5,645 bases of DNA from CAVQCX01 sp050050175 (GTDB lineage Bacteria > Pseudomonadota > Gammaproteobacteria > Chromatiales > Chromatiaceae), in the NCBI GenBank assembly GCA_050050175.1, contig JASFUT010000226.1, positions 1 to 5,645 of the forward strand, written 5' to 3'. The translations under genes were made by a program, and so were the position numbers. Each line of letters opens with the position of its first letter. Within the stretch, counting starts at the first letter, position 1. The notes under the pieces are model-generated. The model had not been told where the DNA came from. It made no database searches and worked only from the letters and a program-made list of their open reading frames with translations. Positions 1 to 4,565 of the stretch are shown here, piece after piece.

Positions 1-244
1 CGGTGGTCGCCGAATTCATGTGGCTAACCGGCGCCCATGCCCGGTCGAGGCGGTCGTCCAGCACTTCCAGGGGCTCGACGAGATTCTTCCAGGTGTAGGG
101 TGCTCCGCGCTCCAGGCGCTCTTCCACGGCGGTGCGGCTGTCCGCGAGGAGGCGGTTGACGGCGGGCTCGACGTGCTCCGGCCGGATTCGGGAGAACGGC
201 GGCAGGCCGTCCAGCTCGAGGAGGGGGTTCGCTGCGTCTCTCAT
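1..244 (-). CDS. prlC: Oligopeptidase A, M3 family metallopeptidase (N-terminal part, cut by window edge)
   Basis: Only the first 81 codons are visible; the gene continues beyond position 1. The reading begins MRDAANPLLELDGLPPFSRI, then has PEHVEPAVNRLL, then RGAPYTWKNLVEPLE and ends near WAPVSHMNSATT. From memory this matches the N-terminus of E. coli oligopeptidase A (NPLL...LPPFSKI.PEHV.PAV, GAPYTWENL, SPVSHLNS) almost block for block. The family are cytoplasmic zinc endopeptidases that degrade short peptides, including cleaved signal peptides. The catalytic HEXXH motif lies outside the window, so activity cannot be judged. The ATG at 244-242 is chosen because the family homology starts within a few residues of it. 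There is no clear Shine-Dalgarno sequence before it. It lies 93 bp after the GIDE gene on the same strand and may be co-transcribed, although a GC-rich inverted repeat sits between them. Confidence 0.93.
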   Translation of the reverse strand, partial: MRDAANPLLELDGLPPFSRIRPEHVEPAVNRLLADSRTAVEERLERGAPYTWKNLVEPLEVLDDRLDRAWAPVSHMNSATT

Positions 245-310
245 CGGATTGCGTGGGCCGGTGCCCGTGCTCCAGGGGTTGCCGATTGCTCTGTCCTCAC
301 CTTGGGGCCG

Positions 311-334
311 GGGCGGCACAGCGCAAGGCCGCCC
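311..334 (-). terminator. GC-rich hairpin after the GIDE gene
   Basis: GGGCGGC (311-317) and GCCGCCC (328-334) form a perfect 7-bp stem with a 10-base loop, beginning three bases after the GIDE stop codon in the transcribed direction. No T-tract follows. It could reduce read-through from lemA-GIDE into prlC or protect the 3' end of the upstream message. Confidence 0.4.
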
Positions 335-337
335 GCG

Positions 338-1303
338 TCAGATGATGCGTGCTCCGAGGAGCCAGACCGCGATCGCGCCCAGGACGAAGAAGCCCGCCAG
401 GGAGCCCGCGGCGATCAATCGGTAGCGGCGCACCAGGTCGTACTGCGGGAGGGTGGAGATCAGGTAGGGCATCCTCCGGGCCCCGGGCCGGGACAGCCGG
501 TGCGGTATGCGCTGCGCGGCCTGCGCGCGGTGCTCCGCCGCCGCCTCGGTGGCCGCCGCGCGGCGTGCGCGCTCCCACTCTCCCGGGTCGATCGCCCCGT
601 CGCCGTCGCTGTCGAAACGGCCGAGCAGTTCCGTCTGGTCACGCTTCCAGGCCCGCAGCTTGTCCCGGGTGAGGGTGCTGCGCTGCGCGGCGTGGTCCAG
701 GTCGTCCTCGGAGCGGAAATGGCCGATCAGATAGAGCCGGTCGCCTGGGTAGATGCGCTCCTCCGTGTAGCGGTAGCGCCCGGTGCCGATGCTCAAGGGG
801 GTGTTGAGCAGGCCGCCCAGACTGAAGCTCCAGCCGCTTCCCCGCGGCTCGATCCCGAAGCGGGCCGGCGAGCGGTCCTGCGGGTGCCGGTCGTGACCGT
901 ACCAGACGCTCCGGTCCCTGGGGGTGACCTCCGCGCCCTCGGGATCCACCAGACAGACGCCGGTGTCGTCGCGGACGGCGAAGACGCCGTCGCTGGTTCC
1001 GTGCTCCACCCGGCTCCAGCGGTTCTTGTGTCCCCGGCGCTCGATCTTGTAGCGCCACCAGCAGCATTCCGACCCGGTCAGGGGGGAGCGGATCGGCGTC
1101 CCCGGAAGCAGCTCGGCCTGCCCGTCCAGCTCCACCTGCCCCTGGGGCGCGGACCGGATCCGGGCTGTCGGTGTGTCCTCGATCAGGCGCGCGCGTCGCA
1201 GGGTGCGGAAGGCGAAGTAGAAGGCGGCGAGCGCTCCCAGCGTGCAGACGCCGAGCCAGATCCAGACCTCGGCGCCGTTGGCGTGGACATAGGCATCCCT
1301 CAT
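338..1303 (-). CDS. GIDE-domain membrane protein with EF-hand loop
   Basis: This 321-residue protein has an N-terminal membrane helix (about 13-33, WIWLGVCTLGALAAFYFAF) and a second near the C-terminus (about 295-317). Between them is a GIDE-type domain (about 38-200) with the usual signs: an RSAPQG.VELDG start, SPLTG.ECCWWRYKIE at 73-88, and a closing EERIYPGDRLYLIGHF at 181-196. GIDE is the domain of the human mitochondrial ligase MUL1/MAPL. Bacterial members lack the RING, as here, so an automatic 'E3 ubiquitin ligase' label would mislead. After the domain comes a canonical EF-hand loop at 231-242 (D231, D233, D235, G236, I238, D239, E242), then an Ala/Arg-rich, probably helical stretch at 243-275. 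The biochemical role is unknown. It starts 16 bp after the lemA stop, so the two are almost certainly one operon. The start has only a weak upstream AGG and relies on the family pattern of an N-terminal membrane helix. Confidence 0.9.
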   Translation of the reverse strand: MRDAYVHANGAEVWIWLGVCTLGALAAFYFAFRTLRRARLIEDTPTARIRSAPQGQVELDGQAELLPGTPIRSPLTGSECCWWRYKIERRGHKNRWSRVEHGTSDGVFAVRDDTGVCLVDPEGAEVTPRDRSVWYGHDRHPQDRSPARFGIEPRGSGWSFSLGGLLNTPLSIGTGRYRYTEERIYPGDRLYLIGHFRSEDDLDHAAQRSTLTRDKLRAWKRDQTELLGRFDSDGDGAIDPGEWERARRAAATEAAAEHRAQAAQRIPHRLSRPGARRMPYLISTLPQYDLVRRYRLIAAGSLAGFFVLGAIAVWLLGARII

Positions 1304-1319
1304 GGGCCTGCGGCGGATC

Positions 1320-1892
1320 TCAGCCGAACAGCGCCTTGAGGTTCACGTCGGTCTTCTCCTCCTCGGAGAACTCCAGCAGGTCGGCCGGCTTGAAGCCGAA
1401 CGTGCGTGCCACCAGCACGTCCGGGAACTGCTCGATACGCACATTGTTGTTGTTCACCGCCTCGTTGTAGAACTCGCGGCGGTCGGCGATGCTGTTCTCC
1501 AGCCCGGAGATGCGCGACTGCAGGTGCTGGAAGGTCTCGTTGGTCTTGAGGTCCGGGTAGGCCTCGGCCACGGCGAAAAGGTTGCCCAGGCCGAGCCGCA
1601 GCTCCGACTCAGCCCGCCCCACGCCGGGCACGTCGCCGCGCTCCCGGGCCGTCTGAACCCGGGCTCGGGCGCGCATCACCCGCTCCAGGGTCTCCTGCTC
1701 GTAGCCCATGTACTGCTTGCAGGTTTCCACCAGCTTGGGGAGCTCGTCGTGGCGCTGCTTGAGCAGCACGTCGATGTTCGCCCAGGCCTTGCTGACACCG
1801 TGCTTCAGACTGACGAGATTGTTGTAGATGACGACCGTGTAGACGGCCGATGCCACCAGCAGTCCGAGGACGACGAAGGTGCCTATATCCAT
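1320..1892 (-). CDS. lemA: LemA family membrane protein
   Basis: The product has 190 residues, the usual size for the family. It has an N-terminal signal-anchor helix (about 5-24) ending in the typical YNNLV (23-27), then a long helical region with family signatures: KAWANIDVLLKQRHDELPKL (35-54), the YPDLKTNETFQHLQ block (112-125), ENSIADRREFYNEAV (132-146) and FGF at 165-167. LemA proteins are named after a Listeria antigen that yields a peptide presented by MHC class Ib. They form helical bundles exposed outside the inner membrane, and their molecular function is not settled. This gene should not be confused with the Pseudomonas sensor kinase also once called lemA (gacS). The ATG at 1892 is supported by GGAG (complement of 1900-1903) seven bases upstream. 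It is the first gene of the minus-strand run with the GIDE gene. A run of four asparagines (147-150) is a small oddity. Confidence 0.95.
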   Translation of the reverse strand: MDIGTFVVLGLLVASAVYTVVIYNNLVSLKHGVSKAWANIDVLLKQRHDELPKLVETCKQYMGYEQETLERVMRARARVQTARERGDVPGVGRAESELRLGLGNLFAVAEAYPDLKTNETFQHLQSRISGLENSIADRREFYNEAVNNNNVRIEQFPDVLVARTFGFKPADLLEFSEEEKTDVNLKALFG

Positions 1893-1899
1893 CTGCCCG

Positions 1900-1903
1900 C
1901 TCC
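1900..1903 (-). promoter_or_regulatory. Ribosome binding site of lemA
   Basis: GGAG on the minus strand, seven bases before the ATG at 1892. It fixes the lemA start and leaves a leader of roughly 25 bases if transcription starts from the extended -10 at 1925-1933. Confidence 0.6.
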
Positions 1904-1924
1904 GTTAGACTGGGGTTGCGGCGC

Positions 1925-1933
1925 AGTATAACA
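1925..1933 (-). promoter_or_regulatory. Putative extended -10 promoter for lemA-GIDE(-prlC)
   Basis: On the minus strand this reads TGTTATACT: a TG one base before TATACT, which matches the sigma70 -10 consensus at five of six positions. No good -35 is seen upstream, which is typical of extended -10 promoters. The predicted transcript start would be near 1918, about 26 bases before the lemA ATG. This is sequence inference only. Confidence 0.5.
1927..1932 (+). promoter_or_regulatory. Putative -10 element for the yrdA-like gene
   Basis: TATAAC matches TATAAT at five of six positions and lies 27 bases before the ATG at 1960, giving a leader of about 20 bases. A TTAGAC at 1905-1910 is 16 bases upstream but is a poor -35 match. 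The element overlaps the opposing lemA -10. Confidence 0.42.
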
Positions 1934-1948
1934 TCGCGTTTTTCCCAT

Positions 1949-1960
1949 TCGGCCGGCCGA
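1949..1960. repeat. 12-base palindrome abutting the yrdA start codon
   Basis: TCGGCCGGCCGA is a perfect palindrome whose last base is the A of the yrdA ATG. It occupies the place where a ribosome binding site is expected. It could be an operator half-site pair, a small RNA fold, or chance in GC-rich DNA. Confidence 0.5.
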
Positions 1961-2499
1961 TGTCCAACATCCGAGCTTTCGAAGACCTTCGCCCCAGAAT
2001 CGCAGTGGACTGCTGGATCGACCCCAGCGCGGTGGTCATCGGCGACGTCAGCGTCGGTGCCGGCTCGTCCCTGTGGCCCGGGGTGGTCGTGCGCGGAGAC
2101 ATCAACCGGATCCGTATCGGCGAGCGTACCAATATCCAGGATGCCTCGGTGCTGCACGTCACCCACGACAGCCGTTTCGCGCCGGGCGGCCACGCCACGG
2201 TCCTCGGGGACGACATCACCGTGGGTCACCGGGTCATCCTCCACGGTTGCGAGATCGGCCACCACTGTCTGATCGGCATGGGCGCCACGATCATGGACGG
2301 TGCGGTCCTGGAGCCTTACGTGATGGTGGGAGCGGGCAGCCTGGTCACCGGGGGCAAGACCCTCGAGAGCGGCTACCTGTATCTCGGGACCCCGGTCAGG
2401 CGCGTGCGGGAGCTCAGCACCCATGAGCGCGAGTACTTCGAGTACTCGGCAGTCAATTACGCCCGGCTCGGGGCGCGCTATCGCCGGGCGGGCGGATAG
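1960..2499 (+). CDS. yrdA: Gamma carbonic anhydrase family protein (YrdA-like)
   Basis: This 179-residue protein has the repeating hexapeptide pattern of a left-handed beta-helix (VVIGDVSVGAGSSLWPGVVV, then IRIGERTNIQD, ITVGHRVILHG, IGMGATIMDGA). Such proteins form trimers with metal sites between subunits. Aligned by eye with the archaeal enzyme Cam, H66 (in SVLHVTH), H90 and H95 (VGHRVILHG) occupy the three metal-ligand positions. R45 and D47 (VRGD), Q60 and D61 (NIQD) match conserved active-site neighbours. The acidic loop of Cam that carries the proton-shuttle glutamate is absent, as in most YrdA/CamH-type proteins, so carbonic anhydrase activity is possible but not assured. The MSNIRAFEDL start agrees with the family length, but no Shine-Dalgarno sequence precedes it; a 12-base palindrome sits there instead. 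It is divergent from lemA and convergent with the holin-like gene. Confidence 0.93.
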   Translation: MSNIRAFEDLRPRIAVDCWIDPSAVVIGDVSVGAGSSLWPGVVVRGDINRIRIGERTNIQDASVLHVTHDSRFAPGGHATVLGDDITVGHRVILHGCEIGHHCLIGMGATIMDGAVLEPYVMVGAGSLVTGGKTLESGYLYLGTPVRRVRELSTHEREYFEYSAVNYARLGARYRRAGG

Positions 2500-2535
2500 A
2501 CCGGCCTGCCGTCACGCCCTTCGCACCGCCCGGCG
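2482..2535. terminator. Bidirectional terminator-like inverted repeat between yrdA and the holin-like gene
   Basis: CGCCGGGCGG at 2482-2491 is matched exactly by its reverse complement CCGCCCGGCG at 2526-2535, giving a 10-bp GC stem with a 34-base loop. The left arm lies in the last codons of yrdA and the right arm is just past the holin-like stop. It sits where two transcripts converge. No T-tract follows on either strand, so intrinsic termination is doubtful; a role as a 3' stabilising hairpin or help for Rho is equally possible. Confidence 0.35.
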
Positions 2536-2556
2536 CGTGCTCCGCCCGCGAGTCCC

Positions 2557-2823
2557 TCATCGCGGTGCAGAGCCCCGGGACCGGGCCAGCAGGTTGTAGA
2601 GCCATGCGAAGACGGCGCCGCCGGCGAGGCCGTCGAGGAACGCCCATAGCAGCCCGATGACGCTGCCCGTCGGACTGATGCTGTAGCCGCGGTAGACCCG
2701 GCCCAGCCAGGTGATCTCACCGGTGGGTCCGTCGAAGGCGATTATCCACCAGGTCAGAATGAACACGCCCAGCCCCCACAGGAGGGCGCAGGTGAGGGCG
2801 AAGGCCCGGACGTTCAGCTTCAT
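2557..2823 (-). CDS. Small two-helix membrane protein, 'bacteriophage holin'-type family
   Basis: The product has 88 residues and two clear membrane segments: about 8-29 (FALTCALLWGLGVFILTWWI) and about 53-79 (GSVIGLLWAFLDGLAGGAVF onward), joined by a short polar linker containing GRVYRGYSISPTG. The second helix is rich in small residues, which suits helix packing. From memory, close relatives with the MKLNV.AFALTC..WGLG start and YRGY..SP.GSVIGL..AF.DG..GGA.FAWLYN body are chromosomal proteins often auto-labelled 'bacteriophage holin'. I know of no demonstrated function, and nothing phage-like surrounds it here: no endolysin, spanin or structural gene. The ATG at 2823 has a strong GAGGAG (complement of 2831-2836) seven bases upstream. 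It is divergent from pit across about 140 bp, so shared regulation with phosphate uptake is possible but unproven. Confidence 0.85.
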   Translation of the reverse strand: MKLNVRAFALTCALLWGLGVFILTWWIIAFDGPTGEITWLGRVYRGYSISPTGSVIGLLWAFLDGLAGGAVFAWLYNLLARSRGSAPR

Positions 2824-2830
2824 GGACTTG

Positions 2831-2836
2831 CTCCTC
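2831..2836 (-). promoter_or_regulatory. Ribosome binding site of the holin-like gene
   Basis: GAGGAG on the minus strand, seven bases before the ATG at 2823. It is a near-ideal site and supports this small frame as a real gene. Confidence 0.65.
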
Positions 2837-2851
2837 TAGCAGATGGACGTG

Positions 2852-2877
2852 CGCCGAGTCCGCCGTTTGGCTCGGCG
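2852..2877. repeat. Inverted repeat in the holin-like/pit divergent region
   Basis: CGCCGAG (2852-2858) and CTCGGCG (2871-2877) are perfect 7-base arms around a 12-base loop; pairing can extend outward with one bulged base. It overlaps the possible pit -35 and would lie in the leader of the holin-like gene, so it could be an operator or an RNA hairpin. Confidence 0.4.
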
Positions 2878-2895
2878 ACGCACTTCGGGCATACT
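2867..2895 (+). promoter_or_regulatory. Possible sigma70 promoter of pit
   Basis: TTGGCT (2867-2872) and CATACT (2890-2895) each match the -35 and -10 consensus at four of six positions and are separated by 17 bases. The resulting leader would be about 65 bases and would include the A-tract at 2905-2912. This is a weak call based only on position and consensus. Confidence 0.3.
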
Positions 2896-2955
2896 CCACC
2901 CCGTAAAAAAAACGTAACAAACTCATCGATCTTGCGGGCTGTCGGCAGGCGGGAT

Positions 2956-2960
2956 GGAGG
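2956..2960 (+). promoter_or_regulatory. Ribosome binding site deciding the pit start
   Basis: GGAGG lies five bases before the GTG at 2966. The in-frame ATG at 2954 overlaps this site and has only a weak GC-rich sequence ahead of it. The GTG is therefore the better start. Confidence 0.6.
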
Positions 2961-2965
2961 GTGCC

Positions 2966-4534
2966 GTGGAGCTGAGCAACATCGAACAGATCGAAAAGGC
3001 CACCCGCTTCGGCCGCCGGGAGCTCTTCCGGCTGGGCACCGCGCTGCTGTTCATCGTCGGGGTCATGATGTTCACCATCATGCGTACCGAAGGCGCGGCG
3101 AACAGCACGATGCTCGTCATCGCCGCCATGATCGGCGGCTACATGGCGATGAACATCGGCGCCAACGACGTCGCCAACAACGTGGGCCCGGCGGTGGGCT
3201 CCCGGGCCCTGACCCTTGCCGGGGCGATCCTGATCGCCGCCGTCTTCGAGGCGACCGGGGCGCTGCTGGCGGGAGGCAGCGTCGTCGGCACGATCAAGAA
3301 GGGCATCATCGACCCCGGCCTGATCGGCGATGCGGATACCTTCATCTGGCTCATGATGGCGGCCCTCCTTGCAGGCGCCCTGTGGCTCAACCTCGCGACC
3401 GCCCTCGGGGCGCCCGTCTCCACCACCCATTCCATCGTCGGCGGCGTGCTCGGCGCGGGCGTCGCGGCCGGCGGCTGGGCCATTGCGGACTGGGGCAAAG
3501 TGGGACAGATCACCGCGAGCTGGGTCATCTCGCCCCTGCTCGGGGGCCTGATAGCCGCCGGCTTTCTCTATCTCATCAAGCGCGGGATCACCTACCAGCC
3601 GGACAAGCTCGACGCGGCGCGGCGCAGGGTCCCTTTCTTGATCGGCGCCATGGCCTGGGCGTTCGCCACCTATCTGGTGATGAAGGGGCTGAAGAAGGTG
3701 TGGCCGGTGGATTTCACCACAGCGCTCCTGATCGGTGCAGCGGCGGCCGTTGCGGTCTTTGCCCTGGTCCGCCCTCTCGTCGCCCGGGCGGCGGCGCGCC
3801 AGGAGAACACCAAGGCGGGCGTCAACCGGCTGTTCACGCTGCCCCTGATCTTCGCCGCCGCGCTCCTGAGCTTCGCCCACGGTGCCAACGACGTCGCAAA
3901 TGCGGTCGGGCCGCTGGCCGCCATCAGCGAGGCCATCACCCATGCGGCGGTTGCCGCCAAGGCGCCCATCCCCGTGTGGGTGATGATGGTCGGCGCTCTG
4001 GGCATCGCGGTCGGACTCGCCCTCTACGGGCCAAAGCTGATCCGCACCGTCGGCTCCGAGATCACCGAGCTCGACCGGATGCGCGCCTTCTGCATTGCCA
4101 TGGCGGCGGCCATCACGGTGATCCTGGCGACCCAGCTCGGTCTGCCCGTGAGCTCCACCCACATCGCAGTGGGCGGCGTCTTCGGCGTGGGATTCCTGCG
4201 CGAGTACCTCAAGGTGAGCTACGCTCAGATGCTCGAGGAGATCAAGCTGCACCATCAGGGGGCGGACCAGGAGACGGTGGCCGCGTACATCCGCGAGTTC
4301 GAGGCCGCACACCTGGAGGAGAAGGGCAGGATGCTCGCCGAGCTCAAGGCCCACTCGGCGAAGGCCGAGCTCACCAAGAAGGAGCGAAAGAGCCTGCGCC
4401 GGGTGTACAAGCACGAGCTGGTGAAGCGCTCTCTGCTCCTGAAGATCGCTGGTGCCTGGGTGATCACGGTCCCGGTCTCCGGTCTGCTGGCCGCCGTGCT
4501 CTTCTTCATGATCCGGGGCATGATGCTCCCCTGA
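2966..4534 (+). CDS. pit: Pit-family inorganic phosphate transporter
   Basis: The product has 522 residues from the GTG start (526 from the ATG at 2954), near the usual bacterial Pit length. It shows the two inverted repeats that define the PiT family: GANDVANNVGP (65-75) with PVSTTHSIVGG (150-160), and GANDVANAVGP (306-316) with PVSSTHIAVGG (394-404). About ten membrane segments can be seen. Family members import phosphate, usually as a metal-phosphate complex with protons or with sodium, across the inner membrane at low affinity. Some relatives (for example CysP) carry sulfate, so the substrate is inferred. A highly charged stretch of about 75 residues (416-491) precedes the last helix and should form a cytoplasmic, largely helical domain. 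No DUF47/PhoU-like partner gene is adjacent. The gene is divergent from the holin-like gene and convergent with tal. Confidence 0.95.
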   Translation: MELSNIEQIEKATRFGRRELFRLGTALLFIVGVMMFTIMRTEGAANSTMLVIAAMIGGYMAMNIGANDVANNVGPAVGSRALTLAGAILIAAVFEATGALLAGGSVVGTIKKGIIDPGLIGDADTFIWLMMAALLAGALWLNLATALGAPVSTTHSIVGGVLGAGVAAGGWAIADWGKVGQITASWVISPLLGGLIAAGFLYLIKRGITYQPDKLDAARRRVPFLIGAMAWAFATYLVMKGLKKVWPVDFTTALLIGAAAAVAVFALVRPLVARAAARQENTKAGVNRLFTLPLIFAAALLSFAHGANDVANAVGPLAAISEAITHAAVAAKAPIPVWVMMVGALGIAVGLALYGPKLIRTVGSEITELDRMRAFCIAMAAAITVILATQLGLPVSSTHIAVGGVFGVGFLREYLKVSYAQMLEEIKLHHQGADQETVAAYIREFEAAHLEEKGRMLAELKAHSAKAELTKKERKSLRRVYKHELVKRSLLLKIAGAWVITVPVSGLLAAVLFFMIRGMMLP

Positions 4535-4541
4535 GGCCGAC

Positions 4542-4557
4542 GGGCCGGGCCCGGCCC
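4542..4557. terminator. Palindromic terminator-like element between pit and tal
   Basis: GGGCCGGGCCCGGCCC is a perfect 16-base palindrome that can form a 6-bp all-GC stem with a 4-base loop. It lies in the 31-base gap between two convergent stops and is followed by a second small palindrome, CCCGCGGG, at 4557-4564. No T-tract follows on either strand, so it may be a hairpin barrier or Rho-assisted terminator rather than a classical intrinsic one. Confidence 0.45.
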
Positions 4558-4565
4558 CCGCGGGC

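Noticed and set aside
338..1303. Calling the GIDE protein an E3 ubiquitin ligase
   Set aside because: No RING cysteine/histidine pattern is present; only the GIDE domain is shared with MUL1.
20..1339. Long open plus-strand frame opposite the GIDE gene and prlC
   Set aside because: It covers the GIDE gene and the prlC start in antisense, has a biased Arg/Ala/Gly/Pro composition and no recognisable domain, and the minus-strand frames show clear family motifs. Long antisense openings are expected at this GC content.
1302..1931. Plus-strand frame opposite lemA
   Set aside because: It is an antisense shadow of lemA, rich in Leu/Val/His from the complementary codons, with no ribosome binding site or domain.
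1609..2424. Minus-strand frame spanning lemA and yrdA
   Set aside because: It runs through the divergent promoter region and two well-supported genes in other frames, and its product is Asp/Arg/His-rich without motifs.
2557..2823. A prophage remnant signalled by the holin-like gene
   Set aside because: No other phage gene, attachment site or integrase is visible, and all neighbours are core metabolic or transport genes.
2901..2926. A true PhoB box upstream of pit
   Set aside because: The 11-base spacing fits, but the two half-sites match the CTGTCAT consensus at only about four and three of seven bases, too few for a feature call.
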